Assembly (NCBI GenBank): GCA_008921705.1
Contig: VFFE01009068.1
Location: forward strand, 961,977-1,025,976
Length of the DNA: 64,000 nucleotides
Origin: Burhinus oedicnemus
Lineage: Eukaryota > Chordata > Aves > Charadriiformes > Burhinidae
Reading direction: 5' to 3'
Every line of letters begins with the position of its first letter. Position 1 is the stretch's first letter. The notes beneath the pieces are model-generated. The model did not search any database. It saw nothing but the letters and a program-made list of their open reading frames with translations, and had not been told where the DNA came from. Positions 27,196 through 40,900 of the stretch are shown here, in pieces. The translations under genes and the position numbers were made by a program.

Positions 27196-30100
27196 AATCC
27201 TTATTGATATCCTATGTTTAGGGAATGAAATTAAGACCAAAAGATTTTTCTGTTGTTTCATACAGTATGGAGAATTTACCTTTTGATGCATGCAATATTT
27301 GCTGTTTTCTGGTAGTAGACTAGATACATAGGCAACTCACCTATTCCATAGCATATTATGTTCATATCAGAACATCAAATAAAACATACAAGGAAAAAAA
27401 ATTTGGCTGCTTTCTCTGAAATACTGTCACCTCAGGCTTTGGAAGTGACATTCTCTATGAGATTACTACAGCGAATAATGATTCTGCATAGAACCGAGAA
27501 TTTTAGGAAACTGCAGAATTTGAGGGTACTGGATAAGGATGTAATGTATTAATGAAAATTCTTTAAACACTCGCATGAAATAATTTTGTTGCAACTCATA
27601 CCTCAACATTTTTTTTTACAACACCAAATATTTATTTAAATAATATCATGTTGATTTCTCAGTTGCATTCATAAGGGAAGATGCCTCTCTTCCCTTTCCT
27701 TCCTTCACCCTCTACCCCGACCCAACCCCACTTACCTTTATTTTCTTGGGAAAAAAAAAAAGAAGACGACAATGTACTACAACACAGGAGAACAACTACA
27801 TTCCAAAGAGTTTTAGATTACTTAATATACTCTTCGTTCTTCCTTAACAATTTACTACCAAAGCCCATCACTGAAAAGCAGTATAACATTTAAGTGTACA
27901 TTTCAAGACTGCTATAAACATGAGAACTTTGATTAAATTTTATCAAACTCCTGTCAAAAACAAAACACACAATAATATGTATTGCTAGTAGATAGTAACC
28001 TTGCAAATGAACTTGAACCCCAAAATTGATTTAGAACTTCTTTGAATCTCTCCTGAGATAATGTGTCAGCTGTGCCATAGTCTGTGTTGTAAGCTCTTGG
28101 GTTAGAGACCTTTCGTATTGTGTATGCAGCACAGGAGAGCCCCACTCCTGGCTAGGGAATAGGCATTCCATCAACACAAATAATTTGCAAGTAAAACTAT
28201 TTGAGAAGACACCCCTGGGAAAACATCATTTGAAGCTAAAACCTTGTCCTTAGCAGATGGAAGTTACTCCCCTGTCATGAACATTGCTACAGTCTCCTGG
28301 GAAAACTAAATACTGTTTGGCCAATAAGCAGGAAACATTTGAGTCAGCTATTTGGTTAATAACATCTGATATGATCAAAAAATTAAGGGTGAACTCCTTC
28401 ATGCTGTACAATTAACACTATAATTTCCATTGAACTTCAAATATTCACCACTATAAAAAGGAGAGGATCAGATATTATTTCTCTAATTTGGTTATACCAT
28501 TTGGAGTTCCACAACTACTTTCAGCCTTGAAATGTTTATCTGTATCAATATGAGAGGGAAAAAAACAGAAATACAGTTACTAAATCTATATGAAAAAAAC
28601 AAACAACATAAAAATGAGAGAAACTGCTGTTCATCGTATGTGAGTGATGAGTATGACTATGCAAAAAATTAATAAATATCTTGTAATAAAAAAATCAGTC
28701 TCTGAGGAGAACATACGGAAGAAAAAATAGGAAGTCATACCTGGATAAAATAGAAAGGAGAAGCTGAGATACAGAAACGGATAAAAATATTTAATCAATT
28801 GCCAAACAATGAGCTCAGTTTACAGAGTAATTTGCAAGCACTGACTTAGGTAACAGTTGCATAACTCAGTAACTATTTAAATTACAAAAATAAAATGAGA
28901 AAGAATCAGGAACCAATTAGTAAAAACAAAGTAATACAAATTATACATATCAGACAATTATGCATCAATCCAATTATCCTAAGAAAAGAAATCTTTTGAA
29001 CTGTCAAGCACAAGAAAAGATCAAAATATCTCTCATTGTCTTCCACATTTCTTCAAGAAGATAAAGCACATAACTATTTTCTGTTATTAAACTAAAACTG
29101 TATAGTTGTTAATTCAGCAACTATAAGTTTATACAGTTTCGGTATATATTTATAAAAAATATATATTGAAAGATATTTCAGTATATATTTAAAAATCTCA
29201 GGTGATATATAGATAATTTTAAAAAACTTACAACAAAAAGGATTAAAAAATCAGTGTAATTTGCATTTAATATTTCTGTGCATATCCATATTAAAGGACT
29301 TTCTCATCTTTCTTAGCAGCCCTTACACTAACATCACAACAAGGTACAGAAACAATAGGGTCCAAAATCTCAAAAATAGTCAGATTTCTACAAGATTAAA
29401 TATGTCCTTATTTAGATATGGCAAATTTCTCAATGTAAAGGTTTCTATCCAAGTTAATCATCTCAGGCTTTGTTATTGCCACTGAAAGAGAAAGACACTT
29501 CTGGGGCAAGTTCATCTCATCCTAAAGGAAATATCTAAAATAGGTCAGATGACTCATACCTTAACAACCTTTTTTTATCTCTATTGACTGTAATTTTTCC
29601 AAATAAGTAGGTCATAATCATTTGTATTATTTCCTTGTTTATAGATTTGCCAAAGTCACAGTGCTATGTTTCATGATCCCTTAGATATATACGCTTGGTC
29701 TCAGACCAGTAGTTACAACTATTAACCCAGTTGTTAGGAATACATAGAAGCACTGAAAATATTATATTCTCCAGAATTTTTTTTTCCAGAAAAAAAAAAA
29801 ATTATTTACACCTAAGTGAGGTTCACATTTACCAAAATGGAAAGAAAAGAGAAGAAACTGAACTCCAGCCTAACCGACAACATTAAATTCCTAGAAGAAA
29901 AAGTATACTACAGATTACAAAAAAATAAAAATCCTCAGGCATTATAATACTATATTTGTATTGTATTATTATCATCCTGTTGTTATGATTTTATTTAAAA
30001 TGTTGTTGGTTTTAATTTTATATTTTTATAATGACATGAAATTTGTTGTTAAAACCTAAGATCTTTTATAGACACTATTACTTGGTATTGAGTAGATTTA

Positions 30101-30617
30101 TTGACATTTTAAATAAGCGTTAAACATATGTAGTGAGTGGATGCTTTTGTGCAAAACTAAACATGAAAGAAGTGGAACGACAAGTTGCAGTGGTTTTCAC
30201 CTAATACAATCACCTCTGCCTAAAATAGGAGGGGGGGGGCGGGAAAAGAGAGTTTAGAATCTAAAATGTATCTATACAATATACAGGAGACCAATAGAAA
30301 CTCATCCCTTTTGTGCTCCACATAGTTTTAAAAACTTCCCATTCCCAGGTTCCCTCATTCAACAGACAGCATGGCTGGACACTACTGATAGCTTTCAAAC
30401 TACCTTTCATTGTCAAAAAATGATGGAACCATGTTAGTACAATATCAAGCATATAGCCAAGCACACTATATATAGTGTGCCCAAGCTTATACAATGTTTC
30501 TTAGTTCCTAGTGCAAGACCATGTTAAGCACAGCTGGCTTTTTGGTTGGTCTAGAGCATAGGAAGGACAAGATCTTATCTGTCTTTAATTTTCCTTTAAT
30601 CATGATACTGGTGGAAT

Positions 30618-30672
30618 ATGATCCTCATGGGTCCCTTCCAACTTGATATATTCTATGATTGTGTGATTCTAT
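30618..30672 (+). mobile_element. CR1 LINE 3' terminal fragment
   Basis: About 55 bases match the very end of CR1: 'atgatcctcatgggtccctt', then 'ccaactt', then 'attctatgattgtgtgattc', a degenerate copy of the octamer tail. All coding sequence is missing, so this is an extreme 5' truncation. There is no visible effect on its surroundings. Confidence 0.8.
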
Positions 30673-32799
30673 TCATTAATTACATGCATTCATTCGTTAT
30701 GAAAGAAGTCTGACCACATCAAATTATATAGGAATCTTTTAAAAATAATTGTTGGTTTCTTTATCATTTGTCCTCAAAAGTTCATGCTTTTTGAATCCAA
30801 CATTTCAAGCTTTTGTTATGACCATGAAGATCAGAAGTGCTTCTTTTTGTTAGAATGAAAGCTATTATCACAGAAAGGAAAGTGACAAATAATTCTGGTA
30901 TTGAAAACACTGTGATACCTGCTGCCACTCTAACAGAAAACAGCTGGAGAAGCAGGACCTGCTAATGATGTTTGACTCCTCTCTAACCATGGCGAAACTG
31001 TTATCTTGCAAGGGGCTTGGTCTAGAAGTGTCTAAGCACTGTTGGCATATTGTCAGTGGTTGAGAATATGGTATCATTCTCCACTGAGGGATCTCACGAT
31101 ATCTTGCACACTGTTTATCCCAGGCAGGAGTTGGGAATCAAATGATCAAAATATCAGTCCCAGAAATGCAAAGTATTTTATTCAAAAAGATCATTGCAAA
31201 TGAACAAAAATAATATAACCAAAGCATTTCATGAAAGAAATACAAACACAGTTACTCCTTATTTGGTTCTTTTATTTTTTATAATGACTTAGACAGACAT
31301 AAAAGTAACAACAATTAAATTCTTAATGAATCTTAAACTTAGATGTGGCCAGCCTGGTAGCCATCAATCTTGCTCAGATTTTAAATGTTAAGTTGCAAGG
31401 AAGTGAAAACCTTCTTGTGTTTCCAGGTGGGAATCACAAAATTAACATAAATTTATTATTAGAGGAACTAAACTCAGGACAGAACCCCCTCATTTAGTTT
31501 CTAAACATATCAGTTACTAGCATGATGGAGTCTCAGTGCAAGACTTGAACTTCTAAGCATTGCTAAAAGATGTACAATTAAGTCTTCAAAAATGCCTCCA
31601 GGATTCTTATGAATAATCTGGCTCAATGTATGTGGCAGCATCTTAACTGCCTGGCAGTGATTGAGCTGGTGCGTATGCTCAGACAGCTGGTATTCCCTTT
31701 GCAACAGAGGGCACCTCAGTTGCACTTGGACTGCACTCCCCAGTGTGCTGCTTGCATGGAGAACAAATCTACTACTCTCTCTGATCTTGAGCTGACGCTC
31801 AAGACACAGTATAGACAAGTCTTGCAAGTTCTGCTTACCAAAGCATTGGCTTTTACACACGTAAATGTAAAGGTTGTGCTTCTAACACCAAGTGGTAGAA
31901 GAATAGCACTGGAAGGCAGCTAAGCAGTCTGGAAATGAGATATTCAAGCTACCTAGAAAATACAGATGAAAAAACCTCACAGCAACAAGGCAAGAAGTGG
32001 AGCACAAAGGGTAATATCAATGAATAACAAACATCTTCCAATGGCACTGGCAGCAGAATAGAAATTGAATTGTTTCTTCTGTTAGTGCCAATTTGTTCTT
32101 TTCAATGGATCCATATGTTTCTCATTGTTTCTAGCCCTAAATCAAAACTTGCAATGTATACAAAATTTAACAACTGTTAGCCCTTCTAAGACCACTGTTA
32201 AAAACATGTCCTTGCTGTATGTGTTCGGTATCCCAATGTGATAAACATGCCTCTATTTTTAGCACTTATGAAAAAATATTTCTAAGCATATTACTCTCGT
32301 CAAGATTATGTCTGGGAGCTATTTGTGCAAAAGACATGCAAACTTGCTCTTCTCAACTTCCTTCACGAGGTAGAAAGAACATTGCTGAATGCTGGTCAAG
32401 TGAACAATTGAGCAAAAGTGCAAATACTGTAAAATATTTGCTTACATCCACCTGAACCAACAGCAGAGCCTTCAGTGGTGAAAACATATGTCTACTGTCA
32501 CTGATGCCAACAGGAATGCTCTGTGATTTGTTTGCGCTTGTGAAATAAAATTTAAAGTCTCAGGATAAGAAGTAGATTCTATTGTTATTTTAAGACAAGA
32601 TCCCAGTTATGAATTATTTATAGGTTCCCTGGCATCTGAACCTCACAAGGCATAATTCTGCTCAATCTCTTTTTAGTGCTGATATGTAGCCCATAAGAAT
32701 TACAGAAGTGTGGATTATAACACCCATAACACACAAATCTAAAGCTCTATCTACATTTCTTAAAGTACACACATGCTTTTTTAGTTGAAGGATATGGTG
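30673..32799. other. Unique non-coding sequence with a two-strand open block
   Basis: Mostly AT-rich unique DNA. At 31510-31923 the sequence is open on both strands over roughly 100 codons and is less AT-rich than its flanks. I cannot recognise the product in either direction and do not call a gene (see findings). Confidence 0.55.
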
Positions 32800-33395
32800 C
32801 CAGTGGTTCCAAAAAAGATGGCAAACCGCATCCTGAGGTTCATCAAACACAGTATCACCAGCCGGTCAAAAGAGGTGATTATCCCACTGTACTCAGTGTT
32901 GGTGCGGCCTCCCCTTGAGTACTGTGTGCAGTTCTGGGCCCCAGAATCTAAGGATGATGTTGAGGTACTCGAATGCATCCAGAGCAGGGCAACAAAGCTG
33001 GTGAAAGGGCTGGAAGGAATGTCCTATGAGGACTGGCTAAGGACTTTGGGCTTGTCTAGTTTGGAGAAAAGGAGGCTGAGGGGCGACCTCAGTGCTCTCT
33101 ACAGCTTCCTGAGCAGGGAAAATAGAGAGGGAGGTGCTGATCTCTTCTCCCTGGTATCCAGTGATAGGACACATGGGAATGGTTCAAAGCTGCACCAGCG
33201 GAGGTTTAAATTGGACGTTAGGTAGCATTTACTTACCAAGAGGGTGGTCAAACACTGTAACAGGCTTCCTAGAGAAGTGGGTGATGCCCCAAGCCTGTCA
33301 GTGTTTAAGAGGCATGTGGATAATGCCCTTAACAACATGCTTTAACTTGATGATCATTGTGGGTCCCTCCCAACTGCAATGTTATATTTTATTCT
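32800..33395 (+). mobile_element. CR1 LINE fragment, ORF2 thumb and C-terminal part plus 3' end
   Basis: This is a 5'-truncated CR1 that begins downstream of the reverse transcriptase catalytic core. The plus frame up to 33225 contains [20 protein letters not shown], then [10 protein letters not shown], a [14 protein letters not shown] segment, [17 protein letters not shown] and [11 protein letters not shown] stop replaces a codon just after FKLDVR (33223-33225). The same frame then continues with KRVVKHCNRLPREV and ends at the normal ORF2 stop after NNML. The 3' UTR is short ('gtgggtccctcccaactgc'), and the tail is poor ('ttattcta'), with no clean octamer repeats. It differs from the 7.7-kb and 58-kb copies, so it is a different CR1 subfamily. 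Confidence 0.93.
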
Positions 33396-34345
33396 AAATA
33401 ATATAAAGGATCAAGTCATCCATAGTCACTTATGCTCTGGCATCTTTGACAAAAGTATTCATCTTCATCAATTCATTTGCTTTATACATAAACGTTATAC
33501 AAGATTATAATTAGTACTTATGTAGGAAAAAACTACATTTTCATCTTAGGTACACATAATCTTACATTTTCAGTAGATTTATAACTTTAAAAATAAATTT
33601 ATTAAGGTAATCTAAGATTGTAAGTCTATACACAGTGTCAGGTCTTCATGCTTTGAAATGGTCTCAATATCTGATATTTCAGAGAGCTAAAGGAATTTTA
33701 CTGTAGCAGGCAGTGTAAGAGACTCATTGGTTAGAGGTAAGACGACATACATTGGAAGATGTATTGTATACTTAGAAAGTAGTCTGATGTCAGTGTTCTG
33801 AAGTCACTGGAAGTAATATGTCCTTGCTTTCATGAGGGCACTGGTTCAGGCTTTTTCTCTAAAAGACCATTCAAGAATTTTTGTATAAATTAGACTAAAT
33901 CATCATGCTTAAGACCCAGTGTTCTCTCAGATTTGTCCAATTAGATAACAGATTCAAAAAGTATTTGAAGCAGATGGACAATCAGACAGATACACAGAAT
34001 AGTTGTACTACCTTTGGTTCTACAGAAAAACAGAGTAAATGAATTTGTTTTACTATATGCAAACTGAAAAGTTAACATATATAATATGATATAGTAACCT
34101 TTTATTATTTTTGCTGTACTGCTCAGCATAGCAGCATGAAGACATGTAAGATGAACAGTCGATGTCTTGATGACTGCAATGGGATGCATCACTTCCAGAC
34201 AATCTGCTTCAAAGGACACAAAGGAAATGTTCTTAGCCCTTCTTAGAGTCCATTTGTCACCATATTTAAGTTTCAGCAACACTGTATTTTGACAATTTCT
34301 GTTCCTCTTTACATAATGTAACCCTATTGCTTTTACCAAGATTAT
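33396..34345. other. Unique sequence between two CR1 copies
   Basis: AT-rich spacer of about 950 bases. A minus-strand frame at 33941-34339 is open for 132 codons, with a moderately coding-like middle, but I recognise no protein. No gene is called. Confidence 0.55.
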
Positions 34346-34900
34346 ATCATAGAATCATAGAATCATAGAATCATAGAATGGTTTAGGTTGGAAGGGACCT
34401 TAAAGATCATCTAGTTCCAAACCCCTTGCCATGGGCAACAACACCTCCCACTAGACCTGGTTGCTCAAAGCCTAATCCAACCTGGCATTGAACACCCCCA
34501 GGGATGAGACCTCCACAACTTCTCTGGGCAACCTGTTCCAGTGCCTCACTACCCTCAGAGTGAAAAATTTCTTCCTGATATCCAATCAAAATCTGCCCTC
34601 TTCCAGTTTGAAGCCATTGCCCCTTGTCCTATCACTGCATGCCCTTGTAAAAAGTCCCTCTCCAGCTTTCGTGTAGGCCCTTTCAGATACTGGAAGGCTG
34701 CTATAAGGTCCCCCTGGAGCCTTCTCTTCTTCAGGCTGAACAACCCCAAATCTCTCAGCCTGTCCTTGTAGAGGAGGTGCTCCAGCCCCCCGATCCTCTT
34801 TGTAGCCCTCCTCTGGACCCACTCCAACAGGTCTATGTCCTTCTTATGTTGGGGTTGCAGAGCTGGACACAGTATTCCACATGGGGTCTCATGAGAGCAG
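34346..34900 (-). mobile_element. CR1 LINE, 5'-truncated, with four-unit octamer tail
   Basis: Minus-strand CR1. Its 3' end lies at the left as four tandem copies of the octamer (tcatagaa on the plus strand, 34347-34378), followed by 'ggtttaggttggaagggacc', the complement of the usual 3' UTR. Read on the minus strand, the coding part gives [20 protein letters not shown], then [20 protein letters not shown] and [15 protein letters not shown], then terminates early. The reverse transcriptase core is missing. The tail is the cleanest in the window, suggesting a comparatively young insertion. It breaks off at the right near 'catgagagcaga', and I see no clear target-site duplication. Confidence 0.95.
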
Positions 34901-37900
34901 ATGGTGAATCCAAATTGAATTTACTTCACTATTTGTTTCTTAGAATCTGCTGCAAGCAGATATGTACAAAATCCTTAGACCTCTAAGGCCATTTTTTTAT
35001 TATTATTGTTTTTTCTTAGGGATATTTTTAGAATACTTGAAATTTTATGACCAACGTAAAATTAAGTATTTTGATGTTTATTTAGAAAATATATATATCT
35101 TACAGTGTATTTGTATTTCCCAAAGTAAATATGTGCCATTTTTTTTACAAGGCTAAATTATATATTTTATAGTGTCACTGCAAGTAATTTGTTTACTTGT
35201 TGCAATCAGAGAGGAAAGAGTAGAACAAAATAAGTACCCTCTAGTAGAACCATTCTTTATCAGTATATTCCTGTAGGCTTATCCTGGGTAGACAAATCTG
35301 ATCTTATTATACAAAATGACAAATGAAGAACCTGAAATGTTAGCTCTAGAAGAGATTTTCTGTATTATGGATGTGGGCCTGGAGAGGGGAGGAGAAAAGA
35401 GAGAAAAAAACAGGGGGAAAATGTTGTAGGAGGGAAAGATAGTTATATTGTGCAGATGGCCAAGGTAATGTCATAAGGCATACTATCAGCACAAGATACA
35501 AATTGTAGTTTTCAAAAAAAAAAGCAGCACCCATCTCTTTTTCCCCTTGGCTTATCACTGTTAGTTATAATGAGTCCTGGTAATGTTCTTAATCTGGAAA
35601 GAAAAAAGAAAATCAGATTTATATTCCTAATCTACAAAGAAAAGAAAAAAATACTTATATTACTCTTCTAAGTGAGAGGCTAGGCAATGTTGGAAAGCAG
35701 AAACACAGCAGTCATGTTAGTACAGGAGATACACGTTTACTCTGTTAAAAAATGTACATACAGCCACATTTGGGAAAAGTGTAGCAAGCTTGTTCCAAAC
35801 AGGTTTTAGTGAATACTCTTTAATTTATATCCATATAGGGATCCAATTCTCAAGTTTCACTGAAGATATTACAATTATATTACAGAACCAGCAGAATCTA
35901 TTGTATTGACTTAAATCTGCAAGATTCAGCTTGCTTTGAAAACAAACTGTAATGTATTTTGCCTCAACATAAAAAAAAACAGATGACTCACACCTGCGTA
36001 AATGGATAAGTCACTTAACCACATCCACAAGCCCAATTTGCCTGATCAATGGGCAACAATTCCACCAATATACGAATGTAGCCTTCTTTTTGCAAGTCAG
36101 TGACAATGTTCTTTGTTTGATTTACTTGATATGGGCATATTTGTGAAGTTGATAACATGTAGGTTGATTATGGATGCTGGGGGGCCTTTAACATTCTAAA
36201 TATGTAGGAAAGACAGCATATGAACAGTGTTGGCCAATGATGTCCATTCATTCACGTATAGCTTTTATTCCTTGACCAGATGCAACGTGAAGAGCTAGGA
36301 GGAAGTCAGAGAGTCTCTGAAAAGCTTGAAATTATTAACTGCAAAGGAGAAGATAAATCAGGAAATTCTTATTTTCTTTTCTGGGTCACAAATCAGAAAG
36401 GTCTGCTTCCGCTTTAGAGACACTGACCTGTTGAGAACTCACCTGAGTAGTTGCATTTCACATCTTACCTACATTTGCAATGAACGAAGTGTCTGAGAAC
36501 GTAGGTGAGATCTACTTAAGTGCCTTGCTGAGCTCTTAGAAAACCTTCTGCTAGGCCCTACCCTAATTTCAGTCAAATATGGCTTCATCTTACTTTAAAT
36601 AATGAAAATATTTACATTATATGAAAACATTGACAACTTTACTTTTAAAATTAATTTTCTAAGTATGTTTGTATTTGACTGCATAACGGGCTTGGGAGTC
36701 CTTGATCATAGAAAATATAGTAAATATTTATAGTATGCAATTCATTCTGCAAATGTGAGGGTGTGAATTGTGTACCTCCTACATGTAGTGGACAGGCATC
36801 CAAAACCAGCTCATTGCTTCTTAAGGAAGCTACAGGGTTTGTCTGGAAGAGGTGGTAATTAAGCAGTCCCACGTTTACAGCAAAAACCTTGTGCTTCCTG
36901 ACCTGTCTTTCTCTCTATATATTGACATGGATACTATCTACTGTGTACTATGTAAAATTTATGGGACTGCTATGTACTGTGTGCTGACTAGGATTATGTA
37001 CTGAATTATAGCCCCTTATTTCCAACATTTGCAGTGTCTCTGAGTCACCTGAGCTGCAGTATTATCCATGAGATGTGATTTTGTTCAGTATGGTAAACCC
37101 GACTAACTGTAATGAAGCGTTTCACCACCGGTTTTGCAAACTGGTCCAACCTCAACAGCAGGGAGGGATGGGTCTCAATTTTGAACTTCTCTCTCCTGCT
37201 CGAGAGGAGAGAGAGGCAGTACTTGACTCCGGGTTGTGCAGGCACAGGAGGAGGTGTATCTTCAGATCTGTGATGCCCCCTCCTGTTACACCTGCAACTT
37301 TCAGCTCATTGCCAAACCATTCACAAGGAATGGCTTTTAGGGTAAAATTTGCTTTCCAAACACCTGCTCCAATTTTATCCAGAAAACCAACAGCCAGGTG
37401 GATGCATCTATCTTGCAGATGGGCTACAGCCTTTGAGTTATCTACTGGGTCCCACTGAAAAATACCAGTCAACATTTATTTTCTCTGAAGCTCAGCAAAA
37501 TATTCTGGATTTTTCAGAAATTAAGACCAGTAGAATTCCTCACAAAACCAGTCCTCCTTTATTATTGTAGGTTGAGTGCACAAAAATGAAATAATAGCCT
37601 ACAAAATTAGGGAGGCATAGGAAGAAAATTGCTACTGGTATCAGAAGAAATTCTGATTCCAGCCTGTGACTGCTGTGGTCAGAAAGATGATGATCTATAG
37701 GGAAAGGGAAGGAAATGAAAGGGAAAGTACATAAAAATAAAAATCGTACAGCATTCATGATGTCTGTAATGTTTATTACAAACAACTGCTCATGAACTCT
37801 CTTACATACATATCCTATGAGAGAGACAAGGAAAAAAATATTGCCATTTCAATCAGATTTCAGTTTGTATACAATTATTTTGAAACCCACTGAACGACAC

Positions 37901-40900
37901 TGAACTGCCTACTGGATCAACTTTTCTGGAAACTGCACTGTCTGCCCTCCCACAGTACTGTGTGTGTACATAGGATTTATTTTCACACCAACAACTATTT
38001 TAAAAGTTGATTTGCAATGCTGGAATCACAGTTTTGGTTACCAGTGCAATTCCTGCTTGCCTAAGCTGACCTCACAGACACTTCATCAGCTCTTGTGCTG
38101 TCCTTCCTGTCTGTGTCAAGGGTGTGAAAATCACAAAGGCAGGAACGCTTTGCACAGCCATACCTGGCAGCACACCAGTGGTTTTCTTCAATTGCCTAAT
38201 AGGAGCAGCTCCCAGCATGACCAGAATGAACTGCTTCGTTTCCTTGTTTGAGCTATACTGAACGCAGGTCTCCTGCTTTGTGTTTTCAGGTTGCTTTGTG
38301 GATGCATTCCCTCTGGACAGGTGAGACGTATGCAAGGCAGAAGGCAAGCATGATAACTTCTCTATACAAGCATGGGCAGCCCTTTCTGTATACATGTCAG
38401 TAAGCAGTCAAACTGATAATTGACACATGACAAGGTTGTGTCTTTCTACCCATTGCTTGTAATCTAGTGTGTACATTAGAAGTCTAAGAACACACTGTTT
38501 GCTGATCTAAACAGACTTCATACACACCCTTTATCACTCTATAAGGATGAGTGCTTTAGATTAAGTTCCCTAATTGAAACCCTATGGTTATTTGGACAGA
38601 GAAAATGTCATTTCAGCAGTTGGTGCATGACAAACTTCATTCAGACATATTTTTCAGCTCCAGAGCAGAAGATGGGAAAAGCAGCAGAATGGAACTCAGT
38701 CCAGCATAAATGGCCTGTGTTTAAAGGTTTATATCTTAACTTGAACTCTTTGTTATTTGAAAAAAATAACAGCATGCAACAGGCTAGCCAAACACTCATT
38801 GTTAAGTCCAAACGGGCACAGGATTTCCAAAAGTTAAATTTTGACATATACTGGTCCAATACTAAAAAGAAAATTGCAGAAAAATAGCTTGATCCCACTT
38901 ATGCCCTCCAAATGCTGGCACTGAGGACAGAAAACACTCCAGTAGTCACATTGCACAACAGCCCCTATTTCCCGTTTTATAATATTTGCAAAAGTTCTGT
39001 GTTTTTTTAATATGTTTTTGGCCTGTATTTGTAGGGCTGCTGACTGCTAACAATGTGAGGAGTCACATCCAACTGTTCTCTTGCTTAGCAGCAGAATGTG
39101 CATTGCTCAGAGGGCAGTGCATTTGGGCGACCTTCATAGCACGCTGTTAGCATAACTAAAAATACTTCAGCTGGCAGAAAGATGTATTTTTGTCCCCTTT
39201 CTGAGCTGGTTGTTTATGACATTATTTAGAAATCTAAACTTGGAAGCTTGCTTTTTGCATTTAATTTTTTTCATATTTGCTGTATTATTGCAGGATTGTT
39301 ATCTACTGTAGTATGCCAAGGAATCCTTTTCTTGTTGTTCCTCTGTATTTTTTTAACCTGATTTTGTTTCTGGCTCTATCTGGAACATAGTTTGCTTTCA
39401 GAAATTCCTCAGGAGACTTTGTTGCAATAGCCTTTTCTTGCTCATATAGATAGGCTGCAGGTCTCCGTACTGTCACTTCACCATCACTGACATGCCAGCA
39501 GATGCATCCAGACCATTTTGATATTTCTTTGACAGGCAGGAGTAAAATTCTGCAAAATAAAAACAGCTTTTTTTCATGTCTGCAGCAAATTGATTATTGC
39601 TTTAAAAAATAGTGGTTTTTTCCTTAAAAAATATATCATCACTGACACCACCAAGATGAAGAGAGTACAGAAAGCCACCTAACTAATACTGAGGTTACAA
39701 ATTCTGTCTGTTGTTTTTTGGGGGTTATTTGTTTTGTTTTTTTCAGTAAATACATTTGTTGTACATACAAGCTATGCTACTTTTAGCTTGCTGGTAATAA
39801 TCCACCCATGCTTTGCTTGGCTGAACCTACCTATTCCTAGCACTTTCTGTCCCCAAATACTCCTAGTATTCATCTCCTGGGAATTCTGTGCTTAAAAAAA
39901 TTGTTCCATATAACTTCATGAACATGTTTTTCTTCATAGTTCTCACCTTAGGCATTTTTTGATAGATAAATAGAAAAGCAACTTTTCTATACATCCTTGA
40001 ATATTTCCCTATACCCCATTTACCTCTTTTTGCAGCTAGATCTTGGGATGAATTGTGCCTTTGAACTCCTAAATCCAATATTCTGCAAATTAACCTACTC
40101 ATTCATGATCCCTTTGAATATATCTGAGAAAAGATTTTTGTGCTCTGTCTTTCAACGGGATCCTAAAGGACTTAAACCACATATATCACTACCTTTAAAT
40201 ACAAGCTGGATGTATAAAGTTTGACTTCTCTGAAATCCCAAGCTATCAGCAAAAGAACATTAAAGACAAAAAAACCCAGAAAACAGAGCTAGCTGTGAAA
40301 ATATATTCAGATATACATTCTTATAAAAATCATACTTTAAAAATAATGTTACACAGATATCAATGCATTTCATCTTGTTAGCTGGCATATCAGTAGGGAA
40401 AGGACAAGACAGAATCGTTCTTGGTGAAAGTTTTTCTGGTTGGAGGAAACGGGAATAAAGACTACTATTACTAAGAGTTAAAGTAGCCCTTTATTTTGCC
40501 CAGAGGCTGATCTTATTCTTGCTGTATTGTGGTACTCCCCAGAGCAGGTAAAATACTTTAATATAGATTGAAGATCTCTGTGCATGCCAGGTTGCAGATG
40601 GTTGCCTGTGTCCCAGATAGGTGCTGCACAGAGTCACACCATGACGTCTAAGTGCCTGTGCCTAAGCCTACGGCAATTGTGTGGAATCGGATAAAGCACA
40701 ATCAGAAAAGCAACTTGAACCTGAGCAGTCATTCAATTATCTACTCCCACAGCACACTGTGATCTTTTCATAGTACTGTTAAGTCCTGAAAATACAATGA
40801 TATTTTTAAGTGCATGTTTATTATCCTCGCAGGGGAATGACACAACAAAGGAGTGTGGGAGGGAAGGCTTGTAACAAACTAGGTTCCTTTCACCTAACCA

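Larger units (their letters stand above)
24393..30617. other. Unique AT-rich non-coding sequence
   Basis: No gene is supported. Simple features include a CAAA run (26254-26272), an A14 run near 26957, a purine-rich A/G tract (27152-27195), TATA-rich sequence near 29140-29200 and a G-run (30231-30239). Short open frames have no recognisable content. Confidence 0.65.

Noticed and set aside
36651..36872. Minus-strand 73-codon frame considered as a terminal exon of a gene with the 37-38-kb blocks
   Set aside because: No convincing acceptor precedes it, no domain is recognised and the end is AT-rich. The evidence is insufficient.
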